From Nitrosopolaris sp035691865 (GTDB lineage Archaea; Thermoproteota; Nitrososphaeria; Nitrososphaerales; Nitrososphaeraceae), in the NCBI GenBank assembly GCA_035691865.1, contig DASSIM010000078.1, forward strand, positions 1 to 5,546: 5,546 nt of DNA. The letters are read 5' to 3'. Both the position numbers and the translations under genes were made by a program. The notes under the pieces are model-generated. The model was not told where the DNA came from and ran no database searches. It saw only the letters and a list, made by a program, of their open reading frames with translations. Below are positions 1-4,674 of this stretch, in pieces; position 1 is the first letter of the stretch; each line of letters opens with the position of its first letter.

Positions 1-549
1 ATATTTGTACGCATTGTAGGAACCTTTCCAGAAATCATAAAAATCTCCAACCGTTTGGAGAACTTCAGTAATACTTGTAAGGGAATTGTCGATTAACCTA
101 TCAGCAATTTGGCCAGGTTTAATACGATCATAGCCAAATAAATGCTTAAAATTATTGCATTTAATATTATCCAGTATGATTCCCTTATGGAAATCTTGAT
201 AAAAATTATCAATATCTCCTACTTTGTACTTCGAAAGATTTTCCAATATATCTGCAGAGTTCAAATTGACATTCCCTGCATATGATGGATAAACAAAGGC
301 CCCAAGAAGTTCCGCGAAATGGCAAAACTTGGCGACTATTTCAAACTTAAGAACACTGCATTCTTTATCGAATAACGGATCTTTTCCTTGTCCACTTTTC
401 TTATATGTTTCATAGAACCCTCTCGAGAGATAAATAGTATATTGTAGCCAGTCATAAGAATAATGCTGATATAAGATTTCATCATTCGTTAGCGTAATGA
501 ATCTATCCTTGGTAGGGGTTGATGCCATTCTCTCTTCGGTACAATTCAT
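1..549 (-). CDS. Hypothetical protein, 3' end beyond the window
   Basis: An uninterrupted minus-strand frame runs from an ATG at 549 to the left edge (183 codons, no stop reached), so the C-terminus is missing. A second in-frame ATG at 528 gives MASTPTKDRF. A CATATAAG box on the minus strand (553-560) lies about 28 bases before 528, the spacing expected for an archaeal leaderless transcript, so 528 may be the true start. No Shine-Dalgarno sequence is visible for either. The product is soluble, rich in aromatic residues and mostly helical, with FEIVAKFCHFAELLGAFVYP about one third in and FYDFWKGSYNAYKY at the window edge. The YNAYK ending faintly recalls HEPN-like helical proteins, but I do not recognise the family and assign no function. 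It is divergent from the short ORF at 591. Confidence 0.75.
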   Translation of the reverse strand, partial: MNCTEERMASTPTKDRFITLTNDEILYQHYSYDWLQYTIYLSRGFYETYKKSGQGKDPLFDKECSVLKFEIVAKFCHFAELLGAFVYPSYAGNVNLNSADILENLSKYKVGDIDNFYQDFHKGIILDNIKCNNFKHLFGYDRIKPGQIADRLIDNSLTSITEVLQTVGDFYDFWKGSYNAYKY

Positions 550-552
550 CAA

Positions 553-568
553 CTTATATGTTATAGAA
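553..568. promoter_or_regulatory. Divergent TATA-like boxes
   Basis: Two overlapping AT-rich boxes face opposite ways. CATATAAG (minus, 553-560) lies about 28 bases before the ATG at 528. TTATAGAA (plus, 561-568) lies about 26 bases before the ATG at 591. Both spacings fit archaeal TATA box to leaderless start. No BRE element is clear. Inferred from spacing only. Confidence 0.35.
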
Positions 569-590
569 TTAACTCATTGTGTCTATCATA

Positions 591-713
591 ATGGTTTCCC
601 AAGTACCTATCCAGAATTGGCAAAGCAGCCATTATCAGCAGCACGCAGATCGTTGGACAATGAAAAATAACAACAGCCACCCTTCTTCTCCTACACCTCT
701 GACATGGTTCTAG
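591..713 (+). CDS. Possible 40-residue small protein
   Basis: An ATG-to-TAG frame encodes 40 residues beginning MVSQVPIQNWQSSHYQQHAD and ending in a Ser/Pro-rich PSSPTPLTWF. It is rich in Gln, His, Asn and Trp, with no membrane segment. Support comes from the TATA-like TTATAGAA about 26 bases upstream, right for a leaderless start, and from its position divergent to the left-edge gene. After the TAG the same frame continues with only two further stops up to about 851, so it could be the first part of a decayed gene. I do not recognise the sequence and chance is possible. Confidence 0.3.
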   Translation: MVSQVPIQNWQSSHYQQHADRWTMKNNNSHPSSPTPLTWF

Positions 714-843
714 TCAGTTGTGCATAAATAGGCACCTCCGGTTAAAGATGGATCTTACACGTTTATGGCATTTTGAAGTGATCTTATCGTTTCATCCTCA
801 GAAAGAACCACACTCCTTTTAAAACAAGTACTCGTCTATCTCA
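714..843. other. Intergenic stretch, no confident gene
   Basis: The space between the 40-codon ORF and the membrane gene holds no convincing gene. One plus frame, the same as the 591 ORF, gives protein-like pieces (APPVKDGSYTFMAF and SDLIVSSERTTLLLKQVLVY) separated by stops near 729 and 774, possibly a relic. A 24-codon ATG frame at 748 has no support. CTTTTAAAA near 816-824 is a plausible TATA box for the next gene, about 24 bases before the ATG at 844. Confidence 0.35.
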
Positions 844-846
844 ATG

Positions 847-864
847 TCAGTTGAGTTCAGTTGA
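847..864 (+). repeat. 10-bp tandem duplication over the start codon
   Basis: TCAGTTGA occurs at 847-854 and again at 857-864, with GT between, making a 1.8-copy repeat with a 10-base period directly after an ATG at 844. As it stands, that ATG opens a six-codon frame ending in TGA. If one 10-base unit is removed, the ATG reads MSVDIFLKE straight into the downstream membrane protein. The simplest reading is a recent slippage duplication that put the start out of frame. Confidence 0.7.
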
Positions 865-1282
865 TATATTTCTTAAAGAAGTAAGAGATCAATACAATAG
901 AGAGTTGGATGACAAGAAATCGTTAGACGATACTGCGAGTAATATGATTTTAATAATAGGAACAACAACTGGATTTCTATTAACTCTTGCAGCCGCTATT
1001 TTAGTCAAACTAAACCCAAAATACGAATTTTTTAGTGTCGCAGTTGTCCTACTACTTGCTGGTATAGTAATAAACATTGTTGCAATCTATTTGTTCTTAC
1101 TAGTACCTAGAATCAGAAGTTATCGCATGATAATGGGGTATAAAGTTTTCTTTGGTCCCGAAGAGAGCCCCAGAGAAGATATACTGCATCAGTTTGAATC
1201 TGCAGAACCAAAAGCATTGAACAACAATTTAATATATTCCTATATGGAAGCGTTAAAAAAGAAATTCAGAGTTAAACAATAA
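851..1282 (+). CDS. Small membrane protein, SLATT/PycTM-like layout, damaged
   Basis: The readable frame is 143 residues from a TTG at 851, since no in-frame ATG exists upstream of it. A charged N-terminal helix (about 1-25, with EVRDQYNRELDDKKSLDD) leads into two membrane helices at about 31-52 and 61-85, followed by a soluble segment. The lost ATG at 844 would be in frame without the 10-bp duplication. The C-terminus ALKKKFRVKQ also looks wrong: dropping one A from the A6 tract (1255-1260) gives ALKRNSELNNNKSEKIGLGQ and adds a third helix ending at 1397. The rebuilt protein is 180 residues, and 554 bases minus 10 minus 1 divides exactly by three. A charged helix, a helix pair, a linker and a late helix recall SLATT/Pycsar transmembrane effectors, but no nucleotide cyclase is nearby, so function is open. 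Confidence 0.75.
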   Translation: MSSVDIFLKEVRDQYNRELDDKKSLDDTASNMILIIGTTTGFLLTLAAAILVKLNPKYEFFSVAVVLLLAGIVINIVAIYLFLLVPRIRSYRMIMGYKVFFGPEESPREDILHQFESAEPKALNNNLIYSYMEALKKKFRVKQ

Positions 1283-1397
1283 TAAATCTGAAAAAATTGG
1301 TCTAGGTCAAATCATATTTTTCGTGGGGGTTGCAGTAATTATTATTTCCACAGGTTTCCAATTGTTTGCACTTTTAGTGAATGCGATCAATCCATAA
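1281..1397 (+). pseudogene. Out-of-frame C-terminal helix of the 851 gene
   Basis: This frame has no start of its own and continues the membrane gene one base out of phase. It encodes NKSEKIGLGQIIFFVGVAVI, then IISTGFQLFALLVNAINP, then TAA at 1395-1397. It is a clear membrane helix of about 25 residues after a basic, polar lead. Its hydrophobic pattern and exact continuity with the preceding frame, needing one base less in the A6 tract at 1255-1260, mark it as the displaced tail of the neighbouring gene. Confidence 0.7.
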
Positions 1398-1471
1398 TCA
1401 ACGTATAAGTTATAATCGCAACTGCTAGCCGAAGGAACGTATAGATTCACGGAACACGTCAAGGAAAGGTG

Positions 1472-1723
1472 TTAATATTTCCACTGTTCAGATATATTAT
1501 TCCACCATGAACGATACGGTTTGGCATCTTTCTTAATTTCTTCTTTTATTCTAAACTCAATAGAATAAAACATATTCTCCATAGCGTCAGATCCTCCATC
1601 GGCGTACAGTTCTTTCCCAATTTCCTCTACTCTTTGCTTTTTTGAATTGAAGTCTGAAGCATCAGGATTCTGCGCGCAATAAGTAAGGAGATCGTACAGT
1701 TCTTCTTCTAAGTATGCATCCAT
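1472..1723 (-). CDS. Small acidic hypothetical protein, 83 residues
   Basis: An intact ATG-to-TAA frame encodes a small, soluble, mostly helical protein that is acidic in its first half (MDAYLEEELYDLLTYCAQNP) and ends in an aromatic tail (YRSWWNNISEQWKY). There is no membrane segment, signal peptide or metal-binding cluster. The composition and lack of competing frames support a real gene. I believe similar small proteins occur in Nitrososphaeria, but I cannot name a family or function. TTTATATT on the minus strand (1759-1766) lies about 40 bases upstream, which would give a short leader of about a dozen bases. The same box faces the small plus-strand ORF at 1775. Confidence 0.75.
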   Translation of the reverse strand: MDAYLEEELYDLLTYCAQNPDASDFNSKKQRVEEIGKELYADGGSDAMENMFYSIEFRIKEEIKKDAKPYRSWWNNISEQWKY

Positions 1724-1757
1724 TTACTTAATACTTTATTTTATGTTTCCGAGATAG

Positions 1758-1766
1758 AATATAAAT
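1758..1766. promoter_or_regulatory. Shared TATA-like box AATATAAAT
   Basis: TATAAA at 1760-1765 on the plus strand lies 27 bases before the ATG at 1790, matching leaderless archaeal spacing. Read on the minus strand (TTTATATT) it lies about 40 bases before the 83-residue gene. It could drive either or both. Inferred from sequence and spacing only. Confidence 0.35.
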
Positions 1767-1774
1767 TGTGCAGA

Positions 1775-1867
1775 ATGTCAGTGATAGTTATGAGTAAGTG
1801 TTGGAAAAAAATATGTAGATTGGTAGAAAAAAGAGAGAATTATCAAGTGTTCCAAACGTGTTTTTAG
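1775..1867 (+). CDS. Possible 30-residue Cys-containing peptide
   Basis: A plus-strand frame from ATG 1775 (MSVIV) or the in-frame ATG 1790 (MSKCWKKICRLVEKRENYQV) ends at TAG 1865-1867. It is basic, with three cysteines in the 25-residue form and no known motif. Its main support is the TATAAA box 27 bases before 1790, which favours that start. At this length chance is hard to exclude. Confidence 0.2.
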   Translation: MSVIVMSKCWKKICRLVEKRENYQVFQTCF

Positions 1868-1938
1868 AGTCTATGATAAGATAAAATAAATAGTACATCT
1901 AAGAACATCGGCCGGCGTGATGCATGAATTCGATCTGA

Positions 1939-2283
1939 CTAATAAGACGGTTCAAGCCATGCTACAGCAATGCTGCAGTCATCAGTATTCATGACTGAAA
2001 CTCCAATATCCGTCAACTCTTGCAATGCAGTATCAGGCCCCTATAGGTCCAAACGAACTTGTTCTTTAAGGGGATTTTTAGTTAATGCTTATCCAAATTA
2101 GATAAAATTACTTTCGTATACATCTCTAAACTTTTTGAACATTAATACGCAATCATTGGAACCGAAGATGTATCTTCTATCATCGATTATTTCTACGATT
2201 CTTTGTCTTTCTTTTGTTTGCTCCTCTTGGCTATAAATGATGGAAGAAACTGGGAAAGGAAGGCTACCAACCCTCTCAAGATT
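1939..2283 (-). pseudogene. Degraded gene relic, single frame with three stops
   Basis: One minus-strand phase stays protein-like for about 115 codons although it contains three internal stops. From the upstream end it reads IYSQEEQTKERQRIVEIIDD, then RRYIFGSNDCVLMFKKFRDV and YESNFI, TAA at 2098-2100, a second TAA at 2089-2091, then ALTKNPLKEQVRLDL, TAG at 2041-2043, then GPDTALQELTDIGVSVMNTD and DCSIAVAWLEPSY before TAG at 1939-1941. The alternation of charged and hydrophobic residues is that of a folded soluble protein. No ATG is found at the upstream end; an ATT at about 2235 stands where MYSQEEQ would start. I do not recognise the family. Its upstream end overlaps the opposite-strand SHOCT fragment, so the exact boundary is unclear. 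Confidence 0.45.
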
Positions 2284-2361
2284 CTAAAAATTAGGTTAGC
2301 AAAGGGTCAAATAACCAAAGCAGAATATGAAGAGATGCGCAAGATTTTAGAATCACAATAA
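2203..2361 (+). pseudogene. SHOCT-domain protein fragment
   Basis: The last 31 codons encode a clear SHOCT (short C-terminal) domain: NPLKILKIRLAKGQITKAEY followed by EEMRKILESQ and TAA. Key features are the NPLxILKxRLAKG helix, the G-x-I-T turn and the E-Y-E-E-M helix. SHOCT is a small two-helix module usually found at protein C-termini. The only start in frame is TTG 2203, giving 52 residues with a short hydrophobic head (MSFFCLLLLA). That head is antisense to a Glu/Lys/Arg-rich stretch of the minus-strand relic, which by itself would produce Phe, Ser and Leu codons, so it may not be real coding. The solid part starts near 2233 (INDGRNWERKATNP). I read it as an N-terminally truncated remnant, though a small intact protein is possible. 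Confidence 0.55.
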
Positions 2362-2368
2362 TATTAGG

Positions 2369-2384
2369 TACAGTTGTAACTGTA
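2369..2384. promoter_or_regulatory. 16-bp palindrome after the SHOCT stop
   Basis: TACAGTT-GT-AACTGTA is a seven-base perfect inverted repeat with a two-base centre, eight bases past the SHOCT TAA. It has the size of a dimeric repressor operator. There is no T-run, so it is not a typical terminator. No gene on either side has a start near it, so its role is unknown. Confidence 0.3.
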
Positions 2385-2477
2385 GACTACGATGATGACG
2401 ACTTAAATCACAAAAAATATCGCCGTTGCAGATTATTACGTATATCCGTATCGATGGCTGTTACGAGTGGCATCAGA

Positions 2478-2864
2478 TTACATGTAACCCTTACTTTTCC
2501 AATACTCTGTGTGTCCAGAATATGTTATGCCAGTTATCCGACCTCTTGTTCTTATATCCTCTAATAGGCCTGTTCTCAAATCACTTCCCATTCCACGCAG
2601 GCCATAACCTGGCTTTCCTTTAAACGGAAATTCACCGAGATCGTCTGGATGAAGATTGTCATTATCTTTGTGCCCCATTTTGAGGGCTTCGTCTATTGTT
2701 TTTAATAAATCAAAAAATAAATCACGACTCTTTTCAGAAAGGAATATTCCGTTACCGTCTTTATAGTACCACTCTGTCAAGTCTTTCAAGAGGCATTTGA
2801 CATCCATATATTTGATGGTTGGAGGTGGAGAATGTTTTCTCAATAGATAAAGTTTATCCCACAA
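2478..2864 (-). CDS. Cytoplasmic half of a split membrane protein
   Basis: The frame opens at TTG 2864 inside the end of the upstream half and encodes 128 residues. An internal ATG gives MDVKCLLKDL, but it would cut a conserved-looking segment. The start WDKLYLLRKHSPPP joins exactly to NKRIEAYRG of the neighbour if one G of a G5 tract (plus-strand C5, 2866-2870) is removed, giving RIEAYRGLWDKLYLL. Visible blocks are LTEWYYKDGNGIFLSEKSRD, a helix DLLKTIDEALK, and near the C-terminus SDLRTGLLEDIRTR. This arrangement, an LRNKRIEAY segment, a W-Y...GGIFLS-like block and an LRT-x-L motif, is familiar from uncharacterised prokaryotic proteins anchored by N-terminal helices. No catalytic motif is evident. 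The gene is probably non-functional as split unless the frames are joined during translation. Confidence 0.75.
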   Translation of the reverse strand: MWDKLYLLRKHSPPPTIKYMDVKCLLKDLTEWYYKDGNGIFLSEKSRDLFFDLLKTIDEALKMGHKDNDNLHPDDLGEFPFKGKPGYGLRGMGSDLRTGLLEDIRTRGRITGITYSGHTEYWKSKGYM

Positions 2865-3153
2865 TCCCCCTGTATGCTTCTATTCTCTTGTTACGTAAGT
2901 CTATATCATACTGTCCCTTTAGTTCTTTCTTTGCCTTTACAATAGTAGTTACATGAGTAGTTGCGAAGCCAATGCCACCTGCTATCAGTGCCACCCATAC
3001 ATCCTTTGACTCAAAAGATAAATTGTCTAAGTTACTGCCTTTTGTGTCTATTTTAGATGCGATCGCTATTGATTGTTGTATAAAACTATTAATCAAAAAC
3101 AAAGAAATCAGTGCTATAATTATACCATACATATGGGGTAGGTTGCTCTGCAT
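2854..3153 (-). CDS. Membrane-anchor half of a split membrane protein
   Basis: Starts at ATG 3153 and ends at TAA 2854-2856 after 99 residues. Membrane helices lie at about 9-27 (YGIIIALISLFLINSFI) and 52-71 (VWVALIAGGIGFATTHVTTI). The second is followed by a basic, cytoplasmic-looking tail KAKKELKGQYDIDLRNKRIE that ends abruptly as AYRGIVG. Removing one G from the G5 tract turns YRGIVG-stop into YRGLWDKL and fuses it to the next ORF; the rebuilt gene is 675 bases, 224 residues. The 11-base overlap of the two ORFs is therefore a frameshift scar rather than operon coupling. GTTATAGT on the minus strand (3180-3187) lies about 30 bases before the ATG and is a likely TATA box. Confidence 0.75.
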   Translation of the reverse strand: MQSNLPHMYGIIIALISLFLINSFIQQSIAIASKIDTKGSNLDNLSFESKDVWVALIAGGIGFATTHVTTIVKAKKELKGQYDIDLRNKRIEAYRGIVG

Positions 3154-3253
3154 CGTGTTAAATTTTACGTACCAGTATTACTATAACTTTGTTACCATCG
3201 ATGATGATTTTTGTGAGGCATGATTATCATTATGAAAGGATTAGAGCCCTTTT

Positions 3254-3340
3254 TTAGTTATTAACAAACTTCTTTCGAAAGATAAATGCTGTAATTGAAG
3301 TCCCAACAAAAGTGGCAGACCAGTAGAGAAATATATTAGT
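3254..3340 (-). pseudogene. Possible C-terminal membrane-helix remnant
   Basis: A minus-strand frame without any ATG reads TNIFLYWSATFVGTSITAFI then FRKKFVNN and TAA. It is one membrane helix followed by a short basic tail, which is how many membrane proteins end. A stop precedes it at 3341-3343. Since hydrophobic runs are common by chance in AT-rich DNA, this is weak evidence for a relic. Confidence 0.2.
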
Positions 3341-3354
3341 TTAGATATATTAGT
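3331..3354 (+). repeat. Duplicated TATA-like box
   Basis: ATATATTAGT occurs at 3331-3340 and 3345-3354 with TTAG between, a 14-base period. The second copy lies about 38 bases before the Cse60-like ATG, placing a start of transcription about 12 bases upstream of it. The copies may be alternative TATA boxes or simply a slippage product. Confidence 0.4.
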
Positions 3355-3369
3355 CCAACAGTATGTTGG
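3355..3369. promoter_or_regulatory. Inverted repeat between TATA box and Cse60-like gene
   Basis: CCAACA-GTA-TGTTGG is a six-base perfect inverted repeat with a three-base centre. It sits directly after the second TATA-like copy and 17 bases before the ATG, where a bound repressor would block archaeal transcription initiation. An operator is inferred from placement only. Confidence 0.35.
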
Positions 3370-3385
3370 GAATGATCAATAGCAC

Positions 3386-3652
3386 ATGCCGGTAAAACTC
3401 TTTAGAGGCTCGACGACTGGACTACGCGACAAGAGAGACTATGAAAGCGCTAGGAAAACCTTCGAAGATGAAATAAATGAATTTCTGTCAAACCCGCAAA
3501 TTGAAGTAATAGATATCAAATTTACAGCGGTTGGAGAACCCGATATAAAATATCCTCCGCGACTTTATGCACTAGTTTACTATAAAATAAAAGCGGGAGA
3601 ACAGACAAATAAAAAATCTGAATCTGTAGCCATTCCTGATAATATGGAATGA
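3386..3652 (+). CDS. Cse60-like small protein
   Basis: An intact 88-residue protein. It matches the layout of the Cse60 family (described as a sporulation protein in Bacillus, widespread as a small protein of unknown biochemical role): an N-terminal strand MPVKLFRGS, an amphipathic helix FEDEINEFLSN at about 26-36, a strand IEVIDIKFTAVG at 39-50, and a final strand RLYALVYYK at 59-67. It is longer than the usual 60 residues because of a charged insert (about 12-25) and a polar tail (70-88). The ATG at 3386 directly precedes the conserved first strand, so the start is secure. It is monocistronic, under a duplicated TATA-like box and an inverted repeat. After the TGA the same frame stays open for 52 codons. 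A sporulation role is not expected in an archaeon; function is unknown. Confidence 0.8.
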   Translation: MPVKLFRGSTTGLRDKRDYESARKTFEDEINEFLSNPQIEVIDIKFTAVGEPDIKYPPRLYALVYYKIKAGEQTNKKSESVAIPDNME

Positions 3653-3710
3653 AAGGGAAGTAACAGACAATGGGAAGCACCTAACTTTATATTCATAGAT
3701 AAAGATTTAT

Positions 3711-3726
3711 CTCGATTCAAATCGAG
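3711..3726. other. 16-bp palindrome downstream of the Cse60-like gene
   Basis: CTCGATT-CA-AATCGAG is a seven-base perfect inverted repeat with a two-base centre, about 60 bases past the TGA. TCGAG recurs at 3743-3747. As RNA the loop is too tight for a good hairpin unless the inner pairs open, and no T-run follows. It may be a protein site or may lie inside a decayed 3' extension of the gene. Confidence 0.25.
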
Positions 3727-3856
3727 TGAAGCATCTCTTCGGTCGAGTACAACATTTGGTGAACTTGAGGATACATGCATAGGAGTTACAATGGCTTTGC
3801 ACCAGTTATAGAATTAACCACATTTGTTATCTTGATTCTTTTTTCACTTATACTAA

Positions 3857-4418
3857 TTATCCCATGAATTGGAAAGACTGTGTTATGTTTTTCACAATTG
3901 GTAATATCTCTGGAATCTCTGATTCAGGTGCACTAAATGAAATTGTATAAACTCTACGAGCCTTAATTACAAATGTTTGCATAGCAAACAAACCAAGGCT
4001 TTGAGTTAAGTATTGGATCTGTCTACCTGTAGACCTCCAGCAGTTAACGCGTCGTTCTTAGTTTAAACCATGTATCACCAAGAGGGCCAGGATTTTTATA
4101 AAATTATTAGCGATTTGTTCTAAAGTTTTTGGTTTTACATTCATATCCTTGCTATCTAATACTTTTTCCACACCCGTTGGAGTTATACTTAGAGCAGGAT
4201 CTAAAAGAAATAACGGTTGAAGTTCCACAATATGGAAAGGAGGAATTTTTTGGCGATATTTCCCAATTACTTGGATATCGTATTGTAAAGTGTTCACTCG
4301 TATAAGTCTTGATACCTTGTGCTAATGTGGCTTGTGATGTTGTGATTAATATCCATCAGACCATCAACAAGGATGACATCATCACTACTCTAACGTAACG
4401 AGCGGTTATCGTAACCAT
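3857..4418 (-). pseudogene. PsbP-like secreted protein, pseudogene
   Basis: Read across frames this is a full secreted PsbP-like (Mog1/PsbP-fold) protein of 186 residues. From ATG 4418 comes a signal peptide, MVTITARYVRVVMMSSLLMV, interrupted by TGA at 4356-4358, then WILITTSQATLAQG. The mature start TYTSEHFTIRYPSNWEISPK is the typical surface-protein opening. One extra A in an A6 tract (plus-strand T6, 4246-4251) shifts the frame; dropping it continues as IPPFHIVELQPLFLLDPALS and on to KPKTLEQIANNFIKIL. A TAA at 4058-4060 interrupts, and the same frame resumes with STGRQIQYLTQSLGLFAMQT, then FVIKARRVYTISFSAPESEI, LPIVKNITQSFQFMG and TAA 3857-3859. Total 562 bases minus one is exactly 187 codons. 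Three separate lesions make it a true pseudogene. The 79-residue GTG frame 4058-4297 is only its middle part. Confidence 0.8.
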
Positions 4419-4641
4419 GTTTAAATCAGATGCAAATACCAATAATGCTGGTCAGATATGCACTACTCCGTTCAATAAATATCTGAAGAACAATTTGTAA
4501 TTGTAACAACAGTCGATTAAAGGTATTCAATCCTTGCAGAGAGTTGAAAAAACTATAATGATTCAAAACTAGGCGATAAAGATAAAACGAGCAATAGAAT
4601 GTAGCGCTGATATTCTTAGATTATCTAACGAAAATGATTAA
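4417..4641 (+). pseudogene. Possible gene relic with three in-frame stops
   Basis: From ATG 4417, divergent from and overlapping the PsbP-like start, one plus frame reads MFKSDANTNNAGQICTTPFN and KYLKNNL, then TAA at 4498-4500 and 4504-4506, then QQSIKGIQSLQRVEKTIMIQ and N, TAG at about 4570, then AIKIKRAIECSADILRLSNE, ND and TAA 4639-4641. The pieces look like helical protein and share one phase, which hints at decay by point mutation. No family is recognised. The evidence is thinner than for the PsbP-like gene; this may simply be the intergenic region ahead of ChrB. Confidence 0.25.
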
Positions 4642-4644
4642 TGG

Positions 4645-4650
4645 TTATTA
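4645..4650 (+). promoter_or_regulatory. Weak TATA-like box of the ChrB gene
   Basis: TTATTA is centred about 27 bases before the ChrB ATG, the leaderless archaeal distance. The match is weak and there is no Shine-Dalgarno sequence before the ATG, which fits a leaderless or short-leader transcript. Confidence 0.25.
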
Positions 4651-4674
4651 CTATCATCATGCATCTATCTACCT

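Noticed and set aside
889..1077. 62-residue minus-strand frame
   Set aside because: It is wholly antisense to the membrane protein at 851-1282 and has no promoter or recognisable content.
1978..1997. Inverted repeat AGTCAT...ATGACT as a regulatory hairpin
   Set aside because: It is short and lies inside the minus-strand coding relic, so it is probably incidental.
2361..2477. Plus-strand frame with an acidic VDYDDDDLNHKK segment
   Set aside because: No start codon, short, and it runs into antisense of the split membrane gene. Treated as chance.
2426..2623. 65-residue plus-strand frame
   Set aside because: Antisense to the end of the split membrane protein, with aromatic and Leu-rich shadow composition.
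2972..3223. 83-residue plus-strand frame
   Set aside because: Antisense to the two-helix anchor; its hydrophobic stretches mirror the real helices.
3711..3726. GATTCAAATCG as a tRNA T-arm
   Set aside because: The surrounding sequence forms no cloverleaf, and the GATTCAAATCG belongs to a simple palindrome.
3580..3780. 66-residue minus-strand frame
   Set aside because: Overlaps the end of the Cse60-like gene antisense and has no family features.
4058..4297. 79-residue GTG-start protein as an independent gene
   Set aside because: It is the middle section of the PsbP-like pseudogene; homologous-looking coding continues on both sides in the neighbouring frame and past the stop.
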